From contig CP136508.1 in assembly GCA_008011715.2 (NCBI GenBank), positions 4,650,001-4,714,000 of the forward strand: a DNA stretch of 64,000 nt, written 5' to 3'. Source of the stretch: [Empedobacter] haloabium (GTDB lineage: Bacteria; Pseudomonadota; Gammaproteobacteria; Burkholderiales; Burkholderiaceae_D). Positions 53,593 through 62,117 of the stretch are shown one piece after another. How positions within the stretch are numbered: position 1 is the first letter of the stretch; each line of letters begins with the position of its first letter. Under the pieces are notes generated by a model that saw only the letters and a list, made by a program, of their open reading frames with translations, had not been told where the DNA came from and searched no databases. The position numbers were made by a program, and so were the translations under genes.

Positions 53593-53654
53593 GATTTTCC
53601 CCTGTCAGAAATTGGGCTGATGCTTGAATTCGAAATGTGCCGGCTGACCGGCGC

Positions 53655-54338
53655 TTACATGACCTGCTTGATGTCGTCCATGGTCAGCTGACCCAGGCCC
53701 GGCACGTTGATCTTGGCGCCCGTGGGCCCCGTGGACACGCTGGCGACACTGCCGAACGACAGCGTCTTGGCGTCCGTCACCGGCTGGCCGCCCGTGCTGG
53801 CGGTCACGCTCAGCGTGTAGTTGCCGTTCGGTGCGGTATTGCCGTCGGCCATCTTGCCGTCCCAGACCAGCGGCTGCACGCCGGCCTCGACGGCGGACAT
53901 CGAGATCGTCTGCACCACCTTGCCGCTGGCGTTCTTGATGTCGACGTCGACCTTGTCGGCATACGAGCCCAGCTCGACGCCGAAGATGCCCTTGCCGTCC
54001 GCCACCTGCATGTGCTTGCCGGCGGCCAGCACGCCATGGTTGATCAGGTTGACGGCCTGGCCCGAGGTGGTGGCCGCGTAGTCGGTCTTGAGCGACTCCA
54101 GCGTATCGTTCAGCTTGTTGATGCCGGTCACGGTGTTCAGCTGGGCCAGCTGGCTGGTGACCTGGGCGTTGTCCAGCGGGTTGAGCGGGTCCTGGTTCTT
54201 CAGCTGCGTGATCAGCAGCGTCATGAACTTGTCCTGCTCGGCCGAGATCTGGCCGCTCTTGGACGTTTCCTTGGGATTGACGTTGTTCAGCAGTGCGGCG
54301 GATGGCCCGGCGGCGGCGGCGGTGTTGGTGATCGACAT
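53655..54338 (-). CDS. flgD: Flagellar hook cap/assembly protein FlgD
   Basis: Scaffold for hook polymerisation (227 residues). The FlgD signature FMTLLITQLKNQDPLNPLDNAQVTSQLAQLNTVTGINKL is intact. A Tudor-like/FnIII C-terminal part follows, with VQPLVWDGKMADGNTAPNGNYTLSV. It lies 14 bases after flgC in the direction of transcription. Confidence 0.96.
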   Translation of the reverse strand: MSITNTAAAAGPSAALLNNVNPKETSKSGQISAEQDKFMTLLITQLKNQDPLNPLDNAQVTSQLAQLNTVTGINKLNDTLESLKTDYAATTSGQAVNLINHGVLAAGKHMQVADGKGIFGVELGSYADKVDVDIKNASGKVVQTISMSAVEAGVQPLVWDGKMADGNTAPNGNYTLSVTASTGGQPVTDAKTLSFGSVASVSTGPTGAKINVPGLGQLTMDDIKQVM

Positions 54339-54352
54339 GATTGGCTATCTGG

Positions 54353-54757
54353 TTATTGACCGATGGTCAGGGTCTTCATCAGCAGGCTCTTGGCCGCGTT
54401 CATCGTTTCGACGTTGTTCTGGTAAGAGCGCGAGGCCGACAGCATGTTGACCATCTCGTCCACCACGTTCACGTTCGGCATCTCCACATAGCCCTTCTCG
54501 TCGGCCAGCGGATTCTTCGGGTCGTACACCATCTTCATCGGCGACGGGTCTTCGATGACCTGCTGCACCTTGACGCTGGTGGCCGTGTTGTCGGCGCTCG
54601 GGGTCGCCTCGAACACGACCTGCTTGGCGCGGTAGGCCTGGCCGCTGGCGCTGGTGGCGCTGTCGGCGTTGGCCAGGTTGCTGGCCACGACGTTCAGGCG
54701 CTGCGACTGCGCGCTCATCGCCGAGCCCGACACATTGAAGATATTAAATAGCGACAT
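54353..54757 (-). CDS. flgC: Flagellar proximal rod protein FlgC
   Basis: Rod protein (134 residues). The N-terminus has [29 protein letters not shown], and the middle [54 protein letters not shown] is strongly conserved. It is followed by flgD and preceded by flgB with two bases between. Confidence 0.96.
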   Translation of the reverse strand: MSLFNIFNVSGSAMSAQSQRLNVVASNLANADSATSASGQAYRAKQVVFEATPSADNTATSVKVQQVIEDPSPMKMVYDPKNPLADEKGYVEMPNVNVVDEMVNMLSASRSYQNNVETMNAAKSLLMKTLTIGQ

Positions 54758-54759
54758 GC

Positions 54760-55176
54760 TTACTGGCCTCCCTGGATCACGGACAGCAGGCCCTTGATCT
54801 GGCTGTTGATGAAGTTGACGCCGGCCTCGTAGCGCAGCGCGTTGTCGGCGAACTGATTGCGCTCGACGTCCATGTCGACCGTGTTGCCGTCCACCGCGCC
54901 CTGTACGACGCCGCGGTATTGCAGCGGCGTGCCGTCGGCCAGGGTGCCGGCGCCCAGCGGCGGCATCGGATAGTGCTTCGGCGCCGTTGTCTTCAGTGGC
55001 CCCTGCTTGTTGACGTCCAGCGCGGATTTGAGCGCGCTGGAAAAATCGATATCGCGGGCCTTGTAGTTAGGGGTGTCCGCATTGGCGATATTGGAAGCGA
55101 GCACGCTCTGGCGCGTCGAGCGCAGGCTCAGTGCCGTTTCATTGAATCGCAGATGTTGGTCGAGTTTGCCTAGCAT
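54760..55176 (-). CDS. flgB: Flagellar proximal rod protein FlgB
   Basis: First gene of the flgB-flgL group (138 residues). It carries the rod motif ([24 protein letters not shown]) and a C-terminal helix ([28 protein letters not shown]). The ATG at 55176 is preferred to one at 55191 because GGAAGCG lies just upstream at normal spacing and it starts at the conserved LGKLDQHL region. It is divergent from flgA; no clear sigma28 or sigma54 promoter was found in the 149-base gap. Confidence 0.95.
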   Translation of the reverse strand: MLGKLDQHLRFNETALSLRSTRQSVLASNIANADTPNYKARDIDFSSALKSALDVNKQGPLKTTAPKHYPMPPLGAGTLADGTPLQYRGVVQGAVDGNTVDMDVERNQFADNALRYEAGVNFINSQIKGLLSVIQGGQ

Positions 55177-55325
55177 GTCGCTTCCTTCCATCGGTAACAG
55201 GATCGATGATACGGATGCCCCACGGCAATTAAAGCGACGATAAGCATGGGCTTTCCGGTCCTGTTCGCCCCTTTCGCCGCGCCGGCAATGTCTATCATGG
55301 CAGCACTCAACGGGAATATTGCACC

Positions 55326-56012
55326 ATGAAAACTCTCTCTACTGCTGTTGCCGCCCTGCTGCTGGCCTCCAGCGCCCAGGCGGCGGACACGATGGATTCC
55401 GCCAAGCTGCGCCAGACCGTGGACCAGTTCCTGCAGGTACAAAGCGCAGGCCTGCCGGGCAAGGTGACGGTCACCGTCGGTAATGTCGACCAGCGCATGA
55501 AGCTGGCGAATTGTCCGGCGCCGGAAGCATTCCTGATGCCGGGCACCAAGCCGTGGGGCAAGACGACGGTGGGTGTGCGCTGCACGGCGCCGTCACCCTG
55601 GACGGTTTATATTCCCGCCAATGTGTCGGTTTTGGGCAACTATATTGCCGCCGCGGCGCCCGTGGCGCAGGGCCAGCCCATCGTCGACAGCCAGCTGGTG
55701 ACGATGCAGGGCGACCTGACGACGATGCCGGCCAGCATCGCGACGGACAAGGCACAAGTGCTGGGCCGGACCAGCAATATCGCGATTTCGGCCGGCATGC
55801 CGCTGCGCCTGGACAGCCTGCGCAAGCAGAGTGTCGTGCAGACCGGTCAGCTGGTGCGGCTGGTTTCCAGCGGCCCCGGCTTCAAGGTATCGGCGGAAGC
55901 GAAGGCGGTTGCCAACGCGGCCGAAGGCCAGGTCGTGCAGGTACGCACGACCGGCGGACAGAACATCAGCGGTATCGCCCGGGCGGGCGGGATGGTTGAA
56001 GTGGCATTCTAA
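55326..56012 (+). CDS. flgA: Flagellar P-ring assembly chaperone FlgA
   Basis: Periplasmic chaperone for FlgI ring formation (228 residues). It has a Sec signal peptide (LSTAVAALLLASSAQA), then a beta-rich region and a C-terminal SAF-like domain (VVQTGQLVRLVSSGPGFKVSAEAKAVANAAEGQVVQVRTTGGQ). It is divergent from flgB and lies upstream of flgM, as in enterics. Confidence 0.93.
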   Translation: MKTLSTAVAALLLASSAQAADTMDSAKLRQTVDQFLQVQSAGLPGKVTVTVGNVDQRMKLANCPAPEAFLMPGTKPWGKTTVGVRCTAPSPWTVYIPANVSVLGNYIAAAAPVAQGQPIVDSQLVTMQGDLTTMPASIATDKAQVLGRTSNIAISAGMPLRLDSLRKQSVVQTGQLVRLVSSGPGFKVSAEAKAVANAAEGQVVQVRTTGGQNISGIARAGGMVEVAF

Positions 56013-56028
56013 AAATTCCGGCGGGCGC

Positions 56029-56055
56029 TAAAGTTTGCGGCGCCGCTGCCGTTAT
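56029..56055 (+). promoter_or_regulatory. Sigma28 (FliA) promoter of flgM-flgN
   Basis: TAAAGTTT (56029-56036) matches the enteric -35 consensus exactly; after an 11-base spacer comes GCCGTTAT (56048-56055). The flgM start follows 48 bases later. This gives the anti-sigma factor a sigma28-dependent source. Confidence 0.88.
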
Positions 56056-56103
56056 AAGACTCGTACACCGGAGTAAAAGCTCCCACCAGACGAGGAAGAT
56101 GCT

Positions 56104-56448
56104 GTGAAAATCAACGATCCATTGAAGAGCAACGGCTTGCCGGGCAACACCCCGGCAAACAATGCCCGCACGAACGCAGCCACGACGGCCAACACGGCCG
56201 GCACGGCAGCGAGCACGGCGGCAAATACGGCCGCCACGACGGCGGCCCAGGCTGGCTCGGACAATGTACGCCTGTCCTCCCAAGGGCAGGCGCTGGCGGC
56301 AAGCAGCAGCAACGGCGTGTTCGACACGAAGAAAGTCGAACGCATCAAGCTGGCGATTGCCGACGGTCAGTTCCAGGTTAATTCTGAAAAAGTGGCGGAT
56401 GGCTTGCTCGATACAGTCAAGGATCTGCTGCACTCTCGAAAGCGATAG
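56104..56448 (+). CDS. flgM: Anti-sigma28 factor FlgM
   Basis: Binds FliA and blocks late flagellar genes until it is exported through the completed hook. The 114-residue protein has a typical FlgM start (KINDPLKSNGLPG) and an Ala/Thr-rich disordered middle. The C-terminal FliA-binding helices are VRLSSQGQAL and VERIKLAIADGQFQVNSEKVADGLLDTVKDLL. It starts with GTG at 56104; a GAGGAAG ribosome binding site lies 6 bases upstream. flgN follows after six bases. Confidence 0.93.
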   Translation: MKINDPLKSNGLPGNTPANNARTNAATTANTAGTAASTAANTAATTAAQAGSDNVRLSSQGQALAASSSNGVFDTKKVERIKLAIADGQFQVNSEKVADGLLDTVKDLLHSRKR

Positions 56449-56454
56449 GACATC

Positions 56455-56925
56455 ATGAACGGTGCCACCACGACTCCCATGCACAGCCTGAAGGCTGAAC
56501 ATAAGCTGATTATTTCCCTACGCGAAGTGCTGCTGCAGGAACAGAATCTCCTGGTGGCCGCCGACATCGACAAGCTGGACCCGCTGACGTCCCGCAAGGG
56601 CGAACTGATCAACGAAATGGCCCTGACGGCGAACCAGCGCCATCGCAGCCTGGCCGCCGCCGGCTTTGCCCGCGGAGAGGCCGGCATGGAAGCCTGGCTG
56701 GCCCAGCACGGCAGCGATGCCGACAAGCTGCTGTGGCACGACGTGCTGGACCAGACTCGCGAGGCGAAGGAACTGAACCGCCTGAACGGCATGCTGATCA
56801 ACCGCCAGCTGAACCATACGCAAGGCGCGCTGCAGGCCCTGCGGCCGCAGGCCCAGACCGGCGTGTACGGCCCCAGCGGCCGGACGGCGACCAGCACGTT
56901 CTCGCGCGGGTTTGTGGCAGGTTGA
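56455..56925 (+). CDS. flgN: FlgK/FlgL export chaperone FlgN
   Basis: Cytoplasmic chaperone of 156 residues for hook-associated proteins FlgK and FlgL. It is largely helical: EHKLIISLREVLLQEQNLLVAADIDKLDPLTSRKGELINEMALTANQRH, and a C-terminal helix with LNRLNGMLINRQLNHTQGALQALRP. This length and pattern fit FlgN. It is cotranscribed with flgM and ends at a strong terminator. Confidence 0.92.
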   Translation: MNGATTTPMHSLKAEHKLIISLREVLLQEQNLLVAADIDKLDPLTSRKGELINEMALTANQRHRSLAAAGFARGEAGMEAWLAQHGSDADKLLWHDVLDQTREAKELNRLNGMLINRQLNHTQGALQALRPQAQTGVYGPSGRTATSTFSRGFVAG

Positions 56926-56944
56926 GTCAGTCCCGCATCGATGG

Positions 56945-56970
56945 AAAACCGGGCCCTGCCCGGTTTTTTC
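56945..56970 (+). terminator. Rho-independent terminator after flgN
   Basis: 10-bp perfect stem AAAACCGGGC / GCCCGGTTTT, 3-base loop, followed by TT and C. It closes the flgM-flgN unit. Confidence 0.92.
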
Positions 56971-57072
56971 GTTTTGGAAAGGCATTGCAATGCTGAACCA
57001 CGCTGCTGCACCCGGCATATGTGCGGTATGCTGTATGCAAGGCCCCACCGGGCATCGACACGCAGGCGTAAC

Positions 57073-57429
57073 GTGGTAGAGCAGCTAACCGAACAACGCC
57101 GGGCCCATATCCGCCGGCTGTTGCAGATCGAAGCATCCGTCTTCGCCGAAGGCGGCCAGCCCGTCTGGCCGGCCCAGGTGATCGATATCGCGCGCATGGG
57201 CGTGGGCTTCATCCTGGCCGAGAAACTGCCGGAGCGGCCGCGCTACTGGATCCGCTTCCGCTTTCCCGACAGCCCCATCGTGGACGAGGCCGAGATGATC
57301 ATCGTCTACAGCCGCCCCGTCGGCAGCAAGGGCCGCTATCACTACGGCGGCCGCATCCTCGCCGTGTCGCAGGAATGCCGCGAGCGCATCGTCGAATACG
57401 TTACCCGCGGCAACCGCTACATGACGTAA
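57073..57429 (+). CDS. PilZ domain protein
   Basis: 118-residue protein that reads as a small PilZ-type domain: an N-terminal EQRRAHIRRLLQIEA with the RxxxR-type arginines, VIDIARMGVGFIL (D-x-x-x-x-G variant of DxSxxG), and a beta-rich barrel. Because the DxSxxG serine is replaced by Ala (DIARMG), c-di-GMP binding may be altered. The GTG start at 57073 is assumed; ATG codons at 57019 and 57028 would add unconvincing leader residues. It follows the flgMN terminator, so it has its own transcription start. Confidence 0.75.
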   Translation: MVEQLTEQRRAHIRRLLQIEASVFAEGGQPVWPAQVIDIARMGVGFILAEKLPERPRYWIRFRFPDSPIVDEAEMIIVYSRPVGSKGRYHYGGRILAVSQECRERIVEYVTRGNRYMT

Positions 57430-57490
57430 CGGTTACAAACATTAACAACCGAACGACAGAACATGGCGATCCCGGCCGTAGAATAAGGCC

Positions 57491-57706
57491 ATGAACCGGC
57501 GCGCCGACACCCTCACCGCTGAAAAACTCCATATTGCCCTGCTGACCAAGGAAGCGTTCGGGCTGGAGGCGGCGCAGCGCTACATGACGTTCGCCGGCCT
57601 CGACCCGCGCCAGCTGAACGACGTGCTGGAACGGGCCGCCGAACGGCGCCGTGCCGCCACCGCCTTCGGCAATTCCCATCCCGACCGTCGCGCCCGCCCG
57701 CGCTGA
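57491..57706 (+). CDS. Hypothetical 71-residue protein
   Basis: Small ORF of unrecognised function, after the PilZ gene and before the propeller sensor kinase. An AAGG ribosome binding site lies five bases before the ATG. The sequence has an ordered-looking helical segment (TAEKLHIALLTKEAFGLEAAQRYMTFAG, then LDPRQLNDVLERAAERRR) and a basic tail. No transmembrane segment. It may be a small helical regulator or adaptor; nothing more can be supported. Confidence 0.5.
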   Translation: MNRRADTLTAEKLHIALLTKEAFGLEAAQRYMTFAGLDPRQLNDVLERAAERRRAATAFGNSHPDRRARPR

Positions 57707-57761
57707 CCGCGCCACTCTTTCCGATTTACAATAATGGTCTGAAAACAACGTCGGAGCAGAC

Positions 57762-60710
57762 ATGGCCCTCGGCCGCCTTGCGGTTTTATTGATGTGGTGG
57801 TGGACCGCATGCAGCAGCTGGGCCGCGCCCCCCGCGCCCGATGGCGTGACGCACGAGCGGCGGCGCTGGACGCAAGCCGACGGCGCGCCGCAGCAGTCAT
57901 TCCGCATGACGCAGACGGGCGACGGGCTGCTGTGGTTCAGCTCCCCGGCAGGGCTGACCAGCTTCGACGGCGTGCGTTTTCGCCAGGAAAACAAGGTGTA
58001 CGGCCACGCCCTGCTGTCGTCCAGCATCGCATCCGTGCTGGCGCTGCCGGGCGGCCGTCTGGCTGTCGGCTACCACTTCGGCGGTCTCAGCATTTTCAGC
58101 CGGAACGGCGTGCACCATTACGACGCCAGCAATGGCTTTCCACCCGGCTCGGTGACATCGATGGCGCTCGATGGCGCCGGCGTGCTGCATGTGGCCGTCA
58201 GCAGCGCGTTGGTGCGCCTGCATGACGGTCAGTGGCAGGAAATCGGCCGGGACTCGCTGCCGCGCGACATGCGCACCGCCATCGTGTTCGACCGCGACGG
58301 CACGCTGTGGGTCAGCGTGAATGCCCACTACTACGCCCGCGCCCGCGGCACTGACCGCTTTGTCGACGTGCTCGATGCGGACGACCTGTGGCTGACGACC
58401 GTCGGCGGCATCGTCCACACGGTACTGCGCGACAAGGGCCTGGTGCGGGTGCGCCTGGGCCATCCGGTCGAGGTCGTAAAAATGGCACAGCCGCCGGCAC
58501 AGGGGCCGCTGCTGTATGCAGGCGGCATGTTCGACGGCCCCGGCGGCAGCCTGTGGTATCAGCGCCAGGATGGCGTCGCACGCATGGTGGCGGACGGCGC
58601 TGGCGTGCTGCACCCGATGGAAGTGTTTGCCAACAACAACGGCAACGGCGACGCGCCCCACTCCGGCATGGTGGACCGCGAAGGCAATTTGTGGCTGTTG
58701 TCGTTCGAGGGCGTGGAACGCTACCGGCCGCACCGCTTCCGCCGCCTCCCCACCAGCAAGGAAAGCTTCTACTGGCTGGCCCAACGCGGCATCGGCGACG
58801 AACTGTGGCTGGGCTCGATGGAAAGCCCGGTGCTGCGGCTGGGCGCCGACGGCAGCCGGCGCCAGACCGCCATCGTCGCCCCGCAGGCCCTGGTGCGGGC
58901 GGCACCCGACCACGTGTGGGTCGGCTCGGCCACCGACTTGTGGGAAATCCACGGCGACCGCGAGCGGCGCTGGGGCATGCCCGAGCAGCTGGGCAAGACC
59001 TACGAGATCCAGGCGATGGCGCTGGAGCGGGGCGGCGCGCTGCTGGTGTCGATCATTCGCCAGGGCCTGTGGCGTTTCCAGGACGGCCGCTGGCAGCGCG
59101 ACACGCGTCTGCGCGGGGTGCCGGAACCAACACCGATGAGCATGCTGACGGACAGCGGCGGACGCACCTGGATCAGCCTGGTCAACAACCGCTTCGGCGA
59201 GCTGACGGCCACTGGTTTCCGTCCCGTCAGCACGAGCCTGGGCATGGTGCTGGCCATGTTCGATTGCGGCGGCCGGCTGCTGATCGGCAGCGAACAAGGG
59301 GTGACGTGGCGCGATGGCGAAACCTTGCGCCCGCTGCGGCTGCGCGGCGGCGCGCCGATCCGCCGGGTTACGGGCCTGGTGACCGACGGCGGCGGCAGCC
59401 TGTGGATCCACAGCGACGACGGCCTGTACCGCATCGCCCCGGCCGCGCTGCGGCGCTTCTGGCAGGCGCCCGGCGAACCCGTCGAAGCTGAGCTGTTCAA
59501 TTTCGAGGACGGCGTGCGCGGTCTGGCCTCCCAGGTGCGGCCGCTGCCGTCGCTGGGCGTGGCGCATGGCGGGCGGCTGTACTACGCGACGGTGTCGCAG
59601 GTCGGCTGGATCGATCCCGCCACCATCGGCCGCAATCCGCGTGCACCGGACGTGCTGATCCAGTCGCTGCACAGCGGCGGGCGCGACTACGACGCGGTCG
59701 ATGGCCTCGCCCTGCCGGCGCGGACGACCAGCGTCGATGTCGCCTTTACCGCCACGGCCCTGTCGATGCCGGAGCGGGTGCGGCTGAAGTACCGGCTGGA
59801 TGGCGTCGACGACGACTGGCGCGAGGTGCGGCGCGAGCGCGGCGCCCAGTACACCAACCTGGGGCCGGGCAGCTACCGCCTGCACGTGATCGCCGCCAAT
59901 GAGGATGGCGTGTGGAATCGTACCGGTGCCGGGCTGCACTTCGTCATCGCCCCCGCGTTCTGGCAGACCTGGTGGTTCCGCCTGGCCTGCGCGCTGGCAG
60001 CGCTGCTGGCGCTGGCGCTGCTGTACCGCTGGCGCATGGCTGTGGTGCGCCGCCGCGCCGAGGAGCGCATCGCGGCGCGGCTGGAGGCGACCATGCTGGA
60101 ACGCAACCGCATCGCCCGCGCGCTGCACGACAACCTGCTGCAAGCGGTGCAGGCGCTGATCCTGCGCTTCCATGCGGTGCAGGCGCGCCTGCCGCGCGAA
60201 CCGGAGCTGCAGGCCATGCTGGACAAGGTGCTGGGCTACGCCGAGAAACTGGTCGAGAACGCGCGCGACGAGGTGCTGGCGCTGCGCCAGCCGCCCCCGT
60301 GCGACGAGCTGGTGGAGGAGCTGCGCGACGCCCTGCTGAAAGCCACGCCGGAGGCGGCCGCGCTGCTCGACTTTGCCACCGAGGGGACGGCCCGGCCCTT
60401 GCGCAGCGAGACGGCCGTCGAGGTGCTGTACGTCTTGCGCGAGGCCGTTGCCAACAGCGCACGCCATGCCGGCGCGACGCGCGTGACCGTGCGGCTGCGC
60501 TTCACGGACGAGGCATTGCAAGGCGAAGTCGGCGACGACGGCAAGGGCATCGATCCCGTCGTGGCGCGCGACGGCCGGGCCGGCCACTGGGGACTGGTCG
60601 GGATGCGCGAGCGCATCGCGCGCGTGGGTGGCGCGCTGGCCGTCGAGGCGGGCGCGGCCGGCGGTACGGTGGTAGGCTTCAGCGTGCCGGCCGCATCCGC
60701 CTATGCCTGA
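57762..60710 (+). CDS. Orphan sensor histidine kinase with periplasmic beta-propeller
   Basis: 982-residue sensor. A signal peptide (GRLAVLLMWWWTACSSWA) leads into a large periplasmic two-component propeller region (about 30-620) with repeated QxxDGLxWF/GSLWIHSDDGLY-like blades. A Y_Y_Y domain follows (LKYRLDGVDDDWREVRRERGAQYTNLGPGSYRLHV) and one transmembrane helix (about 740-758). The cytoplasmic HisKA_3 has ALHDNLLQAVQ (His at residue 789), and the HATPase has EAVANSARHAG and GDDGKGIDP. No response regulator lies next to it. Such propeller kinases often sense extracellular carbohydrates or similar ligands; the ligand is unknown here. Confidence 0.9.
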   Translation: MALGRLAVLLMWWWTACSSWAAPPAPDGVTHERRRWTQADGAPQQSFRMTQTGDGLLWFSSPAGLTSFDGVRFRQENKVYGHALLSSSIASVLALPGGRLAVGYHFGGLSIFSRNGVHHYDASNGFPPGSVTSMALDGAGVLHVAVSSALVRLHDGQWQEIGRDSLPRDMRTAIVFDRDGTLWVSVNAHYYARARGTDRFVDVLDADDLWLTTVGGIVHTVLRDKGLVRVRLGHPVEVVKMAQPPAQGPLLYAGGMFDGPGGSLWYQRQDGVARMVADGAGVLHPMEVFANNNGNGDAPHSGMVDREGNLWLLSFEGVERYRPHRFRRLPTSKESFYWLAQRGIGDELWLGSMESPVLRLGADGSRRQTAIVAPQALVRAAPDHVWVGSATDLWEIHGDRERRWGMPEQLGKTYEIQAMALERGGALLVSIIRQGLWRFQDGRWQRDTRLRGVPEPTPMSMLTDSGGRTWISLVNNRFGELTATGFRPVSTSLGMVLAMFDCGGRLLIGSEQGVTWRDGETLRPLRLRGGAPIRRVTGLVTDGGGSLWIHSDDGLYRIAPAALRRFWQAPGEPVEAELFNFEDGVRGLASQVRPLPSLGVAHGGRLYYATVSQVGWIDPATIGRNPRAPDVLIQSLHSGGRDYDAVDGLALPARTTSVDVAFTATALSMPERVRLKYRLDGVDDDWREVRRERGAQYTNLGPGSYRLHVIAANEDGVWNRTGAGLHFVIAPAFWQTWWFRLACALAALLALALLYRWRMAVVRRRAEERIAARLEATMLERNRIARALHDNLLQAVQALILRFHAVQARLPREPELQAMLDKVLGYAEKLVENARDEVLALRQPPPCDELVEELRDALLKATPEAAALLDFATEGTARPLRSETAVEVLYVLREAVANSARHAGATRVTVRLRFTDEALQGEVGDDGKGIDPVVARDGRAGHWGLVGMRERIARVGGALAVEAGAAGGTVVGFSVPAASAYA

Positions 60711-60713
60711 CGA

Positions 60714-61016
60714 TTACGCAACGCCGGCAGCCTTCAACCAGTCGCGCCCGCGCGCATCGAGCGCCCTGGCGATCACCTCCGGCGGCAGGCTGTAGACGGT
60801 GGCCCAGGTGGCCCGGCCATCGGGCGCATTCGACGGAAAACTGGTCGTCTCGATCGGCCAGTGGTATTTGCGCTTCAGTGCGCGCACGATGGCGGCCAGC
60901 GTCACGCGGCCGCGCAGCGGCTCGGCGCCGGCCTGGTCGGCATTGGACAACAGCACGGCAAGGACGGCACCGCGCGCGGTGCGCGGGCCGGGAAAAATGG
61001 GGAGCTTGGTTGGCAT
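60714..61016 (-). CDS. Hypothetical protein, possible winged-helix-like
   Basis: 100-residue protein with no recognised domain. A small helix-turn-helix-like stretch (RVTLAAIVRALKRKYHWPIETTSF, then WATVYSLPPEVIARALDARGRDWLKAAG) suggests a DNA-binding or phage-derived winged helix, but the match is weak. The ATG at 61016 was preferred to one at 61064. It is antisense-adjacent to the sensor kinase (three bases after its stop) and divergent from the DUF4256 gene. The strand is chosen because the frame is open, coherent and carries a reasonable Arg/Leu balance. Confidence 0.55.
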   Translation of the reverse strand: MPTKLPIFPGPRTARGAVLAVLLSNADQAGAEPLRGRVTLAAIVRALKRKYHWPIETTSFPSNAPDGRATWATVYSLPPEVIARALDARGRDWLKAAGVA

Positions 61017-61116
61017 GGCCGCATTGTAGCGGTGGCCATTCTTCGCTGTCGTTCCGGTAACCAATTGTGATAACTTGGCGCTGCCCCATCTTCAATAAAA
61101 AAGGAGACGCCACGCC

Positions 61117-61650
61117 ATGAATGCCGCCCTGCTCCAGCTCTTGCAAGCCCGTTTCGAGAAGAACATGCAGCGCCACCGCGACATCGCCTGGTCCGACGTG
61201 CTGGCCCGGCTGGACGCCAATCCGTCCGCCTGGCCCGCGCTGCAGGCGATGGAGGACAGCGGCGGCGAGCCGGACGTGATCGGCCTCGATCCGGCCACCG
61301 GCCGCGTCGCCTTCTGCGACTGCTCGGCAGAGACGCCAGCGGGCCGGCGCAGCCTGTGCTACGACGCCGCCGCCCTCGACGCCCGCAAGGAGCAGAAGCC
61401 GGCCGGCAGCGCCGCCGGCATGGCGGCGCAATTCGGCATCGAACTGCTAACGGAAGAGCAGTACCGCGCCTTGCAGGCGCTGGGCGAGTTCGACCTGAAG
61501 ACGTCCAGCTGGATCGCCACCCCGCCCGAGCTGCGCAAGCAGGGCGGCGCCCTGTTCTGCGACCGCCGCTACGGCCGCGTGTTCACCTACCACAACGGCG
61601 CGCAGTCGTATTACGCCGCGCGCGGCTGGCGCGGCAGCCTGACCGTATGA
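61117..61650 (+). CDS. DUF4256 domain-containing protein
   Basis: 177-residue protein matching the DUF4256 pattern: EKNMQRHRDIAWSDVLARL at the start, MEDSGGEPDVIGLD, FCDCSAETPAGRRSLCYDAAALDARKEQKP, and the C-terminal LFCDRRYGRVFTYHNGAQSYYAARGWRG. Function is unknown in the family. A strong AAGGAGA ribosome binding site precedes the ATG. The stop codon overlaps the start of the AraC gene (ATGA), so the two are translationally coupled. Confidence 0.88.
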   Translation: MNAALLQLLQARFEKNMQRHRDIAWSDVLARLDANPSAWPALQAMEDSGGEPDVIGLDPATGRVAFCDCSAETPAGRRSLCYDAAALDARKEQKPAGSAAGMAAQFGIELLTEEQYRALQALGEFDLKTSSWIATPPELRKQGGALFCDRRYGRVFTYHNGAQSYYAARGWRGSLTV

Positions 61651-62117
61651 GCGAGAACGCGCAGCGCCTGCGTGAGCTCGTCAAGCTGCGCCAGGTACGC
61701 GACCGCATGGACCGAGAATATGCGCAGCCGCTCGACGTGGAAGCGCTGGCGCGCGGCGTGCAGATGTCGGCCGGGCACCTGAGCCGGCAGTTCAAGCTGG
61801 CCTACGGCGAGTCACCCTACTCCTACCTGATGACGCGCCGCATCGAACGGGCCATGGCGCTGCTGCGCCGGGGCGACATGAGCGTCACCGACATCTGTTT
61901 CGAGGTCGGGTGTTCGTCGCTGGGCACGTTCAGCACGCGCTTTACGGAACTGGTCGGCGTGCCGCCGTCGACCTACAAGGCGCAATGCGCGGACGCCACG
62001 GCCGGCATGCCGCCGTGCGTCGCGAAAAACGTCACGCGGCCGATCAGGAATCAAGAAGCAATGCCGGACAAGCCCGGCTACTCTGGCATCTCCACTTCGC
62101 AAGGAGACACACCATGA
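61647..62117 (+). CDS. AraC-family transcription regulator (DNA-binding domain only)
   Basis: 156-residue protein made almost entirely of the two AraC-type helix-turn-helix motifs (DVEALARGVQMSAGHLSRQFKLAYG, then MSVTDICFEVGCSSLGTFSTRFTELVGVPPSTYK). A short C-terminal extension follows. The ligand-binding domain of larger AraC proteins is absent, so it probably responds through level or a partner. It overlaps DUF4256 upstream and the VOC gene downstream by four bases each, making it the middle of a coupled trio. Confidence 0.9.
   Translation: MSENAQRLRELVKLRQVRDRMDREYAQPLDVEALARGVQMSAGHLSRQFKLAYGESPYSYLMTRRIERAMALLRRGDMSVTDICFEVGCSSLGTFSTRFTELVGVPPSTYKAQCADATAGMPPCVAKNVTRPIRNQEAMPDKPGYSGISTSQGDTP

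Noticed and set aside
55177..55325. Sigma54 promoter between flgB and flgA
   Set aside because: No TGGC-N8-TTGC pair with correct spacing on either strand; isolated TTGCC matches only.
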